52,646 nucleotides of DNA, taken from Bacteroidaceae bacterium. Its GTDB lineage: Bacteria; Bacteroidota; Bacteroidia; Bacteroidales; Bacteroidaceae. The DNA lies in contig JAUUPT010000024.1 in the NCBI GenBank assembly GCA_030843315.1, forward strand, positions 1-52,646. The letters are read 5' to 3'. The position numbers and the translations under genes were made by a program. Below are positions 1-7,974 of this stretch, one piece after another; positions within the stretch are counted from its first letter, which is position 1; every line of letters starts with the position of its first letter. The notes beneath the pieces were generated by a model. The model saw nothing but the letters and a program-made list of their open reading frames with translations, did not search any database and was not told the DNA's origin.

Positions 1-1
1 G

Positions 2-295
2 CATATCCTCAAAGACCACAACCTGACGTGGGTGCAAAACGGCGTAGATGCTATTAACGAGATACACGAAAGGCGCTATGACCTTGTATTCATGGATATA
101 AAAATGCCTATCATGGATGGCCTGGAAGCAACCCGGAGAATCAGAGAGTTCAATAAAGAAATCCCCATCATTGCACTTACTGCCAATGCATTCGACTCCG
201 ACAAAGCTGCCGCCATGAATGCAGGATGCAATGCATTCCTTACCAAGCCCTTGAAAAGAAGCCAGTTAATGGATGTTTTCTCAAAGAAATGGTAA
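2..295 (+). CDS. Receiver (REC) domain, C-terminal end of a two-component protein (5' truncated)
   Basis: The reading frame enters from the left edge of the window and ends at TAA 293-295, so only the last 97 residues are visible. They form most of a response-regulator receiver domain. The phospho-acceptor aspartate lies in FMDIKMP (visible residue 32), the conserved threonine in ALTANAF (60) and the conserved lysine in TKPL (82). The protein stops about 15 residues after the lysine, with no DNA-binding domain. That layout fits the C-terminal receiver of a hybrid sensor histidine kinase, common in Bacteroides, although a stand-alone CheY-like protein is possible. The GTG at 32 lies inside the fold and is not a credible start. 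Domain assignment is firm; the type of parent protein is inferred. Confidence 0.9.
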   Translation, partial: HILKDHNLTWVQNGVDAINEIHERRYDLVFMDIKMPIMDGLEATRRIREFNKEIPIIALTANAFDSDKAAAMNAGCNAFLTKPLKRSQLMDVFSKKW

Positions 296-401
296 GCGAT
301 TTAAACCGTATTTCCATAACTTTTCAAGCGCCAATAAAAGCTTAAAAGGATTGTATGAAAATAAAAAAGTATAGGATTGTAATAGAAAAATGCAGAAATT
401 C

Positions 402-432
402 CTTGCATCTTCAGAAAAAGTCTCTATCTTTG
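402..432 (+). promoter_or_regulatory. Bacteroides-type promoter for tRNA-Lys
   Basis: CTTG at 402-405, a 19-nt gap, then TATCTTTG at 425-432, matching the Bacteroides -33 TTTG / -7 TAnnTTTG pattern. It ends 26 nt before the mature 5' end of the tRNA. Confidence 0.7.
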
Positions 433-458
433 CACCCGCTTAACAGCAAACAAGGTCT

Positions 459-531
459 GAATCGCTAGCTCAGCAGGTAGAGCACAACACTTTTAATGTT
501 GGGGTCTTGGGTTCGAGCCCCAAGCGGTTCA
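459..531 (+). tRNA. tRNA-Lys (anticodon TTT)
   Basis: A full 73-nt cloverleaf. Acceptor GAATCGC pairs with GCGGTTC, the D stem is GCTC/GAGC, the anticodon stem CAACA/TGTTG encloses loop CTTTTAA with anticodon TTT at 492-494, and the T arm contains GGTTCGAGC. The discriminator is A531 and CCA is not encoded. A second lysine tRNA (CTT) lies at 45616-45688. Confidence 0.97.
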
Positions 532-556
532 CAGAAATGATTAATAAAAAAGAGAG

Positions 557-592
557 AACTCCTGTAGTACGAATGTATTGCAGGAGTTTTTC
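557..592 (+). terminator. Rho-independent terminator after tRNA-Lys
   Basis: AACTCCTG (557-564) pairs with CAGGAGTT (581-588) across a 16-nt loop and runs into a T tract. It sits 25 nt after the tRNA. Confidence 0.75.
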
Positions 593-616
593 TTTAGCGG
601 ATATTGCAGGTGAAAA

Positions 617-721
617 AAACGCATGATGCGTTTACCCAAAACAGATGGTCTGTTTACCCCAAACGCATGGTCTGTTTGGGGCAAACAGACCATGCGTTTC
701 ACCCAAATAGATGATGCGTTT
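617..721. repeat. Array 1 of 22-bp palindromic repeats (5 units)
   Basis: Five 17-bp palindromic units at 617-633, 639-655, 661-677, 683-699 and 705-721 are separated by 5-nt C-rich or G-rich spacers, giving an exact 22-bp period. The half-sites are of two kinds, AAACGCAT and AAACAGAT/C. They occur as like pairs (units 1, 2) and mixed pairs (units 3-5). Units 3 and 4 together form a perfect 17-bp-arm hairpin around GGGGC. The array lies between the tRNA-Lys terminator and the 3' end of the converging small gene. It shares period and design, but not sequence, with arrays at 18983-19107 and 52509-52646. Function unknown. Confidence 0.9.
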
Positions 722-745
722 CGAAGCAGCGGATAATCAGCATTC

Positions 746-961
746 CTATTCCAACTCTGCCGCCTGAATATCAACGGAATGCAGCATATCCAATATACCG
801 GTTGGAGTAATCCCCTTACACTCTATCCTCAAAACCTTTTCCCAATCTTCCAAATCGACATTCCACTTGCTGATTTGAGGACATTGCTCTAAAACGGATT
901 TCACGCGCTTCACATCGCGCTTTCCGCTGATTGATGTTCTAAAAATCAAAATACTGTCCAT
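746..961 (-). CDS. Small conserved protein, possible HMA-like fold without metal ligands
   Basis: A 71-residue protein starting at ATG 959-961 and ending at TAG 746-748. There is no signal peptide or membrane segment, so it should be cytoplasmic. The alternation of short hydrophobic strands and two helices (DVKRVKSVLEQCP; PTGILDMLHSV), with a strand pattern like ILIFRTSI and VLRIECKG, resembles the ferredoxin-like fold of heavy-metal-associated domains. The CxxC metal site is absent: the equivalent region reads RTSISGKRD. Metal transport is therefore not supported. I recognise it only as a small protein of a kind seen in Bacteroides; its function is unknown. It is flanked downstream by the palindrome array. 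Confidence 0.65.
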   Translation of the reverse strand: MDSILIFRTSISGKRDVKRVKSVLEQCPQISKWNVDLEDWEKVLRIECKGITPTGILDMLHSVDIQAAELE

Positions 962-989
962 AGCGTTACTTATTTTTCTGCAAATGAAG

Positions 990-997
990 CAAATATA
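990..997 (-). promoter_or_regulatory. -7 element for the small gene at 746-961
   Basis: Read on the minus strand this is TATATTTG, a match to TAnnTTTG, 28 nt upstream of the start codon. No clear -33 TTTG is seen. Confidence 0.4.
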
Positions 998-1132
998 AAC
1001 ATGGGAATGAAGAAGTTTCCGACGAATTACGGAAAAAGCCCGCTGAAATACCCATTAATAGGGACTAAATTATATCCTCGAATTACGAAAGCAATACTTA
1101 TTTTAAGATTATCCGATCGGGGTCATTCTCCA

Positions 1133-2614
1133 TCAAAACTTGTAAGTCATCATCAAGCGCCCTTCTGAAGTACTGGAAAAAACGTTCTTATAATACTTGT
1201 ACTTTGTATCACGGGTATAGTTTGTGAAGGTAGTTGTCAGGTATAGCTGATTCCGCAGTTTGAAGTCCAATCGTAGTCCGCTGACGTGAAGAATGGCTCT
1301 TGAACGGTCACCTTGTGCATTCAGTGTTTTCGGTTCTACGTTATCCCAGTCTATATCCCTGGGATATCCCTTCCAGGTAAACATTTGGTATGCCTCATAA
1401 GTGGTCGATGCAACAAATTTATCTTTCTTATATATAAAGTTGAAACCTGTCTTGGCACTAAATCCGCTCGCCAGGTTATAAATACGTTCATCTACCTGGT
1501 AGTAGTCGCTAAGGGCTCCGCCCAAGAGTATGGCATTCAGATGGGCATACGCATCAATATCCCACTTCCTCAGGAGTTTACGCTTATAAATAAGTCCTCC
1601 TCCAAAGGATGCAGGAGTACAGAATTTATAAGGAGTCTTGGCAGAAACAGCCGAGATTGTATCCGAATCGTAATAATCGAAATGTTGGTAGAGGCCTATG
1701 CTCAAGTAATGCTTGTCAGTATTCACCAGTTCTTTGGCTATCAGGCGCCCGATGATATTAAGCTGTCCCAATACCGGCTGTTCGGCTTGCCAGTTCAGGT
1801 TAGCCTTTATCGAGAAGTAATCGTAAGGACGCGTTTCTTCTACATCAAAACGGTCGCCATACTCGATATTGATTTCGGAAGCCAAACCCATACCTTTATC
1901 CAGAATTTCGTCTTTTAGTTCAAGGGTTCGCACACCCACAGACACATCCACACTGACGTCGGGAACACCGAATTGCTTGCCCGAAGTGGAGCGCCGCCGC
2001 CAGGCATCTCCGTTGATGATGCGAGTCAATCCGCGCATCGGAGAAACCAGGAACGATGCAAATTCCAGTCCGAACCGGCTCCAACCCGTCCGACGGTCAT
2101 CAAGAATCAAGTCGGAAACGCGGTACATTACTTCTCCCAATGCCATTCCTCCGATGGGAGTAGCCAGGATATCGTTGGTCGAAGGGAACTCATTCTCCAT
2201 GGCCATCTCCCACATAAAACTTCCACCGAAAGCAAACAGGCCGGATTGCCAATAGTTGTATCCGTTGGAACGGGCAGCGTTATAGTATAAATTGCCATGA
2301 TAAGGGTGCATAAACATATTCGTCTGCATCGCATCGTTATCCCAAACAAAACCGTGCTTGAAATTATCCCTGATGGTATGCATATCAATATAAGCAAAAT
2401 CTGCCTTTCGGACATAACGGTCGAAAGCCCATACCCCCATATTTATTCCGAATACGGTAGCCCCAGCCTGAAAACCTCTTTTCTTTGCATAGAAAGCTAT
2501 ATCAAGCGAATCTGCGACTTTGGGAGTAGCAATTTGATGATGTATAGCGACTTGGGAATAGGCAATGTCGATAGATATCAAACAGGTGAACAGAACCAAT
2601 AACATCTTTTTCAT
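1133..2614 (-). CDS. DUF3943 family outer-membrane protein
   Basis: A 493-residue protein with an N-terminal signal peptide (residues 1-20, cleavage after IAYSQ-like sequence). The region around residues 95-205 carries the hallmark of the DUF3943 family: HPYHGNLYYNAARSNGYNYW, then a tract with WEMAMENEFPS, then GGMALGEVMYRVSD and DDRRTGW. The C-terminal half alternates short polar and aromatic strands and ends in a terminal aromatic (MMTYKF), as expected of an outer-membrane beta-barrel. Its function has not been assigned to my knowledge. The -7 promoter-like element TATGTTTG (2619-2626, minus) lies only 4 nt before the ATG, which would give almost no 5' leader. It is followed by nothing obviously co-transcribed; the SDR gene at 2659-3420 lies just upstream on the same strand. 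Confidence 0.88.
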   Translation of the reverse strand: MKKMLLVLFTCLISIDIAYSQVAIHHQIATPKVADSLDIAFYAKKRGFQAGATVFGINMGVWAFDRYVRKADFAYIDMHTIRDNFKHGFVWDNDAMQTNMFMHPYHGNLYYNAARSNGYNYWQSGLFAFGGSFMWEMAMENEFPSTNDILATPIGGMALGEVMYRVSDLILDDRRTGWSRFGLEFASFLVSPMRGLTRIINGDAWRRRSTSGKQFGVPDVSVDVSVGVRTLELKDEILDKGMGLASEINIEYGDRFDVEETRPYDYFSIKANLNWQAEQPVLGQLNIIGRLIAKELVNTDKHYLSIGLYQHFDYYDSDTISAVSAKTPYKFCTPASFGGGLIYKRKLLRKWDIDAYAHLNAILLGGALSDYYQVDERIYNLASGFSAKTGFNFIYKKDKFVASTTYEAYQMFTWKGYPRDIDWDNVEPKTLNAQGDRSRAILHVSGLRLDFKLRNQLYLTTTFTNYTRDTKYKYYKNVFSSTSEGRLMMTYKF

Positions 2615-2618
2615 GCTG

Positions 2619-2626
2619 CAAACATA
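2619..2626 (-). promoter_or_regulatory. -7-like element immediately before the DUF3943 gene
   Basis: TATGTTTG on the minus strand, separated from the ATG by only CAGC. If used, the transcript would be leaderless or nearly so. No -33 TTTG at the right distance, so it may be fortuitous. Confidence 0.3.
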
Positions 2627-2658
2627 GGAAAAAAAGTTGGTTTTGCTATAAAGGACTC

Positions 2659-3420
2659 TTATTTCTTATACGTTATCGTCCCCGTAGCCTGATGAGTCGG
2701 CATCACCAGTACTTCGGCTATCTGAATATGCTGAGGTACAGCGGCAGCAAAGTAAATCACCTCGGCTATATCGTCACCATCAAGCGGGCGTATTCCTTTA
2801 TATACATTATCGGCAGCATTTTTATCTCCACGAAAGCGGACAACGGAGAAGTTTGTCTCTACCAGTCCCGGTTTGATGTTCGTTACACGGACAGGAGTAT
2901 CTACCAAGTCGATGCGCAATCCATCGGAAAGGGCTTTGACGGCTGCCTTAGAAGCACAATACACGCTACCGCCGGGATAGGCGTAATCTCCTGCAATGGA
3001 ACCCATGTTAATGACATGTCCACGTCCGCGCTCCACCATTCCGGGCACCACTAGACGAGTCATGGCGAGAAGAGCCTTCACATTCGTATCAATCACAATA
3101 TCCCATTCGTCGAGATTTCCTTCGTGCTCCTTATCGACGCCGATAACAAGGCCGGCGTTGTTTATCAATATATCTATCTCCTTCCACTCTGCCGGAAGAG
3201 ATTCCAATGCAGCCTTAGCCGCCTGGCGGTCGCGTACATCGAAAGGAAGCAGGAAGACATCGGCATGGTATTTCTCTTCCAGTTCTTTCTTCACTGCGTT
3301 CAGTTTGTCGGTATTACGTCCGTTCAGGATAAGGCGATAACCATTCATGGCAAACTTCCGTGCACATCCCTCTCCTATTCCGGAAGAAGCTCCGGTGATA
3401 AGTACAATTTTCTTTTCCAT
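2659..3420 (-). CDS. Short-chain dehydrogenase/reductase (SDR), YdfG-like
   Basis: A 253-residue classical SDR. The Rossmann glycine motif TGASSGIG is at residues 9-16, NNAG at 87-90 and the catalytic triad at Ser141, Tyr154 and Lys158 (YCASK). The overall layout, including NGRN at 33-36 and the end of the protein, resembles the YdfG group, NADP-dependent enzymes acting on 3-hydroxy acids such as serine and allo-threonine. That substrate is inferred from similarity only. It is cytosolic with no signal peptide. The gene is divergent from potA, with a promoter in the shared 156-nt gap, and ends 44 nt before the DUF3943 gene starts. Confidence 0.9.
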   Translation of the reverse strand: MEKKIVLITGASSGIGEGCARKFAMNGYRLILNGRNTDKLNAVKKELEEKYHADVFLLPFDVRDRQAAKAALESLPAEWKEIDILINNAGLVIGVDKEHEGNLDEWDIVIDTNVKALLAMTRLVVPGMVERGRGHVINMGSIAGDYAYPGGSVYCASKAAVKALSDGLRIDLVDTPVRVTNIKPGLVETNFSVVRFRGDKNAADNVYKGIRPLDGDDIAEVIYFAAAVPQHIQIAEVLVMPTHQATGTITYKK

Positions 3421-3455
3421 ATTGTAATATGTTTATGAATATCAGTATTAAAATG

Positions 3456-3485
3456 CAAAGGTACTTTTCTTTTTGGGCAAACAAA
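3456..3485 (-). promoter_or_regulatory. Promoter for the SDR gene
   Basis: On the minus strand: TTTG (3482-3485), 18-nt gap, TACCTTTG (3456-3463), 35 nt upstream of the ATG. Confidence 0.6.
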
Positions 3486-3508
3486 AAGAAAAAGTACAAG
3501 AATTTATA

Positions 3509-3516
3509 TACCTTTG
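3509..3516 (+). promoter_or_regulatory. -7 element for the potABCD operon
   Basis: TACCTTTG fits TAnnTTTG and lies 60 nt before the potA ATG. No -33 TTTG at the usual distance. Confidence 0.5.
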
Positions 3517-3576
3517 CCCCGCTTTTTAGAAGCCAGAGATTTGTTTAATTCGTTTGGATAAAGATTAAGAACGCTT

Positions 3577-4995
3577 ATGCAAAAGTCCGACTGCATCATC
3601 GGTGTGGAACATGTATCGAAATTCTTCGGAGATAAAGCCGTACTGAATGATGTGAATTTGTCTGTCCGCAAGGGCGAGTTTGTAACAATACTGGGACCGT
3701 CCGGCTGCGGAAAGACAACGCTGTTGCGCCTCATCGCAGGCTTCCAGACAGCTTCGGAAGGTGTGATAACTATTGCCGGAAAGGACATCACGCAGACACC
3801 GCCGCACAAACGCCCGGTGAACACCGTATTCCAGAAGTACGCCCTCTTCCCCCACCTCAACGTATTCAATAACATTGCCTTCGGCCTGAAACTGAAGAAG
3901 CAGCCCGATGCCACCATCGAGAAAAAGGTGAAGCAGGCACTACGCATGGTAGGCATGACGGACTACGAAGACCGTGACGTCGACTCCCTCTCCGGCGGAC
4001 AGCAGCAGCGCGTTGCCATAGCCCGTGCCATCGTCAACGAGCCAGAAGTGCTGCTGCTCGACGAACCCCTTGCCGCCCTCGACCTGAAGATGCGCAAGGA
4101 TATGCAGATGGAGCTGAAAGAGATGCACAAAACATTGGGTATCACCTTTGTCTACGTCACCCACGACCAGGAAGAAGCGCTCACGCTGAGCGATACCATC
4201 GTCGTGATGAGTGAAGGAAAGATACAGCAAATCGGTACTCCGATAGACATATACAACGAACCCATCAACTCCTTCGTAGCCGACTTCATCGGCGAGAGCA
4301 ATATCCTGAACGGTGTGATGGTGAAAGACAAGCGCGTCACCTGCTGCGGACACGAATTCGAATGCGTGGACGAAGGCTTCGGCGAGCAGGCACAAGTGGA
4401 CGTTGTAATCCGCCCGGAAGACATCTATATCTTCGATCCCTCGGAGGCGGCACAACTCCTGGGCACCGTGACCAGCTGCATCTTCAAAGGCGTGCACTAC
4501 GAAATGCTGGTGCAGACCCGCGAAGGCTACGAACTGATGGTACAAGATTACCACAGCTTTGAAACCGGACGCGAAGTAGGCCTGCTGGTGAAGCCGTTCG
4601 ATATCCATGTGATGAAGAAAGAACGCACTTGCAACACTTTTGAAGGCCGCGTGATAGACGAACATCATGTGGAGTTCCTGGGCTGTACCTTCGAGTGTAG
4701 CCAGATACCGACAAAAGATGATCCGCACTACGACTGGGATCACGTCACCGTAGAAGTAGACTTCTCCGCCGTCGTCCTCGAAGACAACGAAGAGGACGGA
4801 CGGCTAACGGGTGAAGTGAAATTCATCCTCTACAAAGGAAACCATTATCACCTGACGGTGTTTACCGATTGGGACGAGGACATCTTCGTCGATACCAACG
4901 ATGTTTGGGACGACGGCGACCGGGTAGGTATCACCATTGCTCCCGAAAATATACGAATTGTTCAATCTCTTAATAAGGAAGGAAGTGCTCAGTAA
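3577..4995 (+). CDS. potA: Spermidine/putrescine ABC transporter, ATP-binding subunit PotA with duplicated C-terminal module
   Basis: A 472-residue ATPase that powers polyamine import at the inner membrane with PotBCD. Walker A GPSGCGKTT starts at residue 40, the Q-loop glutamine is Q86, the signature LSGGQQQR at 138-145, Walker B VLLLDEP at 158-164 and the switch histidine H196. After the ATPase domain comes a TOBE-type regulatory region with the RPED motif near residue 279. A second copy of a similar module follows (about residues 350-465), ending APENIRIVQ. The protein is therefore about 90 residues longer than a typical PotA. It is the first gene of a tight operon: potB begins before potA ends and the whole order is potA-B-C-D. 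Polyamine specificity is inferred from the set of four genes, not from binding residues. Confidence 0.93.
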   Translation: MQKSDCIIGVEHVSKFFGDKAVLNDVNLSVRKGEFVTILGPSGCGKTTLLRLIAGFQTASEGVITIAGKDITQTPPHKRPVNTVFQKYALFPHLNVFNNIAFGLKLKKQPDATIEKKVKQALRMVGMTDYEDRDVDSLSGGQQQRVAIARAIVNEPEVLLLDEPLAALDLKMRKDMQMELKEMHKTLGITFVYVTHDQEEALTLSDTIVVMSEGKIQQIGTPIDIYNEPINSFVADFIGESNILNGVMVKDKRVTCCGHEFECVDEGFGEQAQVDVVIRPEDIYIFDPSEAAQLLGTVTSCIFKGVHYEMLVQTREGYELMVQDYHSFETGREVGLLVKPFDIHVMKKERTCNTFEGRVIDEHHVEFLGCTFECSQIPTKDDPHYDWDHVTVEVDFSAVVLEDNEEDGRLTGEVKFILYKGNHYHLTVFTDWDEDIFVDTNDVWDDGDRVGITIAPENIRIVQSLNKEGSAQ

Positions 4996-5785
4996 GTTAT
5001 CCCGTTTCTTCATGCTCCGGCGCAACTGGACAGTACCCTATGCGCTGTTTCTGCTCGTCTTTGTGATAGTGCCGCTACTGCTCATCGTGGTGTATGCCTT
5101 TACCGATGCCGAAGGTGCCGTGACCCTCGCCAACTTCCGCAAGTTCATGATGCACCCCGAAGCGATGAATACGTTCATCTACTCCATCGGAATTGCGGTG
5201 ATAACGACGCTCGTCTGCCTGCTGCTGGGATATCCGGCTGCCTACATCCTCAGTCAGAAACAGTTCAATACTTCACAGACCATGGTGGTGCTGTTCATCC
5301 TGCCCATGTGGGTCAATATCCTGATACGTACGCTTGCCACGGTAGCGCTGTTCGACTTTCTGAACCTGCCCCTGGGCGAAGGTGCGCTGGTATTCGGTAT
5401 GGTTTACAACTTCCTGCCGTTCATGATATATCCTATCTATAACACTCTGCAGAAGATGGACCACAACCTGATAGAAGCTGCCCAAGACCTGGGAGCAAGC
5501 CCGACGAAAGTCTTCGGCAAAGTGATACTGCCCCTCTCCATGCCGGGCATCATGAGCGGCATTGTGATGGTATTCATGCCCACGGTCAGCACCTTTGCCA
5601 TCGCCGAGTTGCTGACGATGAACAACATCAAGCTGTTCGGTACCACGGTGCAAGAGAATATATACAACGGAATGTGGAACTACGGTGCCGCCCTCTCGCT
5701 TATCATGCTGTTGCTGATAGGCATTACAATCCTCTTCACCAACGAAGAAGACGGCGCATCGAATGAAAGCGGAGGTGTGATATGA
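4985..5785 (+). CDS. potB: Spermidine/putrescine ABC transporter permease PotB
   Basis: An inner-membrane permease of about 266 residues with six predicted membrane helices, the first being ALFLLVFVIVPLLLIVVYAF. The coupling EAA loop, which contacts PotA, reads LIEAAQDLGASPTKVFGKVI. The start is chosen at GTG 4985, which overlaps potA by 11 nt and is preceded by an AGGAAGG-like sequence. The ATG at 5012 is a plausible alternative and would give a protein nine residues shorter. It overlaps potC by 4 nt (ATGA), indicating coupled translation. It should form the heterodimeric channel with PotC. Confidence 0.92.
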   Translation: MLSKLSRFFMLRRNWTVPYALFLLVFVIVPLLLIVVYAFTDAEGAVTLANFRKFMMHPEAMNTFIYSIGIAVITTLVCLLLGYPAAYILSQKQFNTSQTMVVLFILPMWVNILIRTLATVALFDFLNLPLGEGALVFGMVYNFLPFMIYPIYNTLQKMDHNLIEAAQDLGASPTKVFGKVILPLSMPGIMSGIVMVFMPTVSTFAIAELLTMNNIKLFGTTVQENIYNGMWNYGAALSLIMLLLIGITILFTNEEDGASNESGGVI

Positions 5786-6576
5786 CGTTGACACGCATTC
5801 TTGCCAAGGGCTACCTGTGGCTGCTGCTGGCACTGCTCTACTCGCCCATACTGATTATCATGATATTCTCCTTCACCGAAGCCAAGGTGCTGGGCAACTG
5901 GACGGGATTCTCGACCAAACTATACAGTTCGCTCTTCACGGGCGGGATGCACCACTCGCTGATGAGTGCGATATGGAACACGTTCGCCATCGCACTGATT
6001 GCGGCAACAGCCTCCACCGTTCTGGGCAGCATCGCAGCTGTGGGCATCTTCAACCTGCGCTCGCGCACGCGGCAGGTGATGAACTTTGCCAATGCCATCC
6101 CGATGATGAATGCCGACATCATCACCGGCGTATCGCTGTTCCTACTGTTCGTCAGCTTCGGCATATCGCAGGGATTCACAACAGTGATACTGGCACACAT
6201 CACTTTCTGTACGCCCTACGTGGTACTGAGCGTGATGCCCCGACTGAAGAAGATGAATCAAAACGTCTACGAAGCGGCACTTGACTTGGGCGCCACACCC
6301 TTCCAGGCATTGCAGAAAGTCATTCTGCCGGAGATACTGCCAGGCATGATAAGCGGATTTATCCTTGCCTTCACGCTCTCCATCGACGACTTTGCGGTGA
6401 CCATCTTCACCATCGGAAACGAAGGATTGGAAACGCTCTCTACCTATATATATGCCGATGCACGCAAGGGAGGACTGACGCCCGAACTGCGCCCGCTGTC
6501 CACGATTATCTTCGTGACGGTACTGGTGCTGCTGATTGTAATCAATAAGCGGGCAGAACGAAGCAAAAAAGAATAA
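5782..6576 (+). CDS. potC: Spermidine/putrescine ABC transporter permease PotC
   Basis: A 264-residue inner-membrane permease with about six helices, starting at the ATGA overlap with potB. The EAA coupling loop reads VYEAALDLGATPFQALQKVI. The segment SIDDFAVTIFTIG is typical of PotC. It pairs with PotB to form the transport path. It ends 18 nt before potD, so all four pot genes should be on one mRNA. No anomalies seen. Confidence 0.93.
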   Translation: MTLTRILAKGYLWLLLALLYSPILIIMIFSFTEAKVLGNWTGFSTKLYSSLFTGGMHHSLMSAIWNTFAIALIAATASTVLGSIAAVGIFNLRSRTRQVMNFANAIPMMNADIITGVSLFLLFVSFGISQGFTTVILAHITFCTPYVVLSVMPRLKKMNQNVYEAALDLGATPFQALQKVILPEILPGMISGFILAFTLSIDDFAVTIFTIGNEGLETLSTYIYADARKGGLTPELRPLSTIIFVTVLVLLIVINKRAERSKKE

Positions 6577-6594
6577 GTAAACGATGACGAAGCA

Positions 6595-7938
6595 ATGAAG
6601 AAGTATATATTCACACTAAGCCTTATCTGCAGTATTGCCGCCCTCTGCTTCCTTGTTTCCGCATGCGGAAGTTCCGACGAAGAGCGCAGCCGTGTACTGA
6701 AGATATATAACTGGGGAGACTACATCGACGAAGATGTCCTCGCTGAATTCCCCGCCTGGTACAAGCAGCAGACGGGTGAAGATATCCGCATCATCTACCA
6801 GGTGTTCGACATCAACGAGATAATGCTCACCAAGATTGAGCGCGGGCACGAGGACTTCGACGTCGTATGCCCCTCGGAGTACATCATCGAGCGCATGCTG
6901 AAGAAAGACCTGCTGCTGCCCATCGACCGGAACTTCGGAAAGACGCCGGATTATATCCCCAACATCTCCCCTTATATACAAGGCGAGTTAAACAAGACCA
7001 GCCAGCCGGGACGCGCCACCACCGACTATGCCGTGCCCTATATGTGGGGCACCGCCGGCATCCTTTATAACAAGAAGTTCATCGACGAGGAAGAAGCCAG
7101 CAGTTGGTACTGCCTTTGGAACCCCAAGAACCGGGGCAAGATACTGATGAAAGACAGCTACCGCGATGCTTACGGCACCGCCATCATCTACTCCCACGCC
7201 CGGCAACTGGCGGACAGCACCGTCACCGTGGAGCAACTGATGAACGACAATTCCTCCCAAGCCATCGCTCTCGCCGAAGAATACCTGAAGGCAATGAAGC
7301 CCAACATTGCCGGTTGGGAAGCCGACTTCGGCAAGGAGATGATGACCAAGAACAAGGCATGGATGAACTTCACCTGGAGCGGCGATGCCGTATGGGCGAT
7401 AGAAGAAGCCGAAGCCGTGGGTATGGAGTTGGACTACGCCGTGCCTCGCGAGGGCAGCAACATCTGGTACGATGGCTGGGTCATCCCCAAGTATGCCCGC
7501 AATGTGAAGGCGGCAAGTTACTTCATCAATTACCTTTGCCAGCCCGAAGTGGCCCTGCGGAATATGGATGCCATCGGTTACGTCAGTGCCGTGGCCACAC
7601 CTGAGATTATGGAGGCAAAGACGGATACCACAATAGAAGAACACTCCGACCTGAGTTACTTCTTCGGCGCATTGCCCGGTGCCGACAGCCTGGCAATCAA
7701 TTCCATCCAGTACCCCGACCGGAAGGTGGTGGAACGCTGTGCCATGATACGCGACTTCGGCGACCGCACGGAGCTGGTGCTCGAAATGTGGAGTCGCGTG
7801 AAGGGTGACAATCTCAATACAGGCATTGTTCTGTTGATATTCGCCGTCTTCGGCATACTGCTCGTATGGCTGGTGTATGGCAAGATACGCAAGTACCGGC
7901 ATCGGAAACGTCCTCACCGCAGGCGGAGAAGAAGATAA
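6595..7938 (+). CDS. potD: Spermidine/putrescine-binding lipoprotein PotD with C-terminal membrane segment
   Basis: A 447-residue substrate-binding protein that captures polyamine for PotABC. It has a lipoprotein signal with the lipidated cysteine at C24 (LVSAC). The binding-protein fold spans about residues 35-390, including NWGDYIDEDVL and WMNFTWSGDAVWAIEEA. Unusually the protein does not end there. A strongly hydrophobic segment at about 409-429 is followed by an arginine-rich tail ending in six consecutive arginines. It may thus be held in the inner membrane by both the lipid and a helix. The last codons lie inside a 23-nt tandem duplication (7924-7969), so part of the basic tail could be recent. 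Ligand choice among polyamines is not resolved. Confidence 0.9.
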   Translation: MKKYIFTLSLICSIAALCFLVSACGSSDEERSRVLKIYNWGDYIDEDVLAEFPAWYKQQTGEDIRIIYQVFDINEIMLTKIERGHEDFDVVCPSEYIIERMLKKDLLLPIDRNFGKTPDYIPNISPYIQGELNKTSQPGRATTDYAVPYMWGTAGILYNKKFIDEEEASSWYCLWNPKNRGKILMKDSYRDAYGTAIIYSHARQLADSTVTVEQLMNDNSSQAIALAEEYLKAMKPNIAGWEADFGKEMMTKNKAWMNFTWSGDAVWAIEEAEAVGMELDYAVPREGSNIWYDGWVIPKYARNVKAASYFINYLCQPEVALRNMDAIGYVSAVATPEIMEAKTDTTIEEHSDLSYFFGALPGADSLAINSIQYPDRKVVERCAMIRDFGDRTELVLEMWSRVKGDNLNTGIVLLIFAVFGILLVWLVYGKIRKYRHRKRPHRRRRRR

Positions 7939-7969
7939 AAGAAAGTCGGAGAAGAAGATAAAAGAAATA
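7924..7969 (+). repeat. 23-nt direct tandem duplication across the potD stop codon
   Basis: Two adjacent 23-nt copies (7924-7946 and 7947-7969) begin with CGGAGAAGAAGATAAAAGAA and differ only in the last bases. The first copy encodes the final Arg codons and the TAA of potD. The second lies directly before the MATE start codon and supplies its purine-rich upstream region. Confidence 0.85.
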
Positions 7970-7974
7970 AGACT

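Noticed and set aside
617..721. CRISPR array (also considered for 18983-19107 and 52509-52646)
   Set aside because: The period of 22 bp is too short, the spacers are 5-7 nt, units are palindromic and partly variable, and no cas gene is present.
541..774. 77-residue reading frame on the minus strand
   Set aside because: It runs through the terminator and palindrome array and overlaps the better supported small gene; no recognisable fold.
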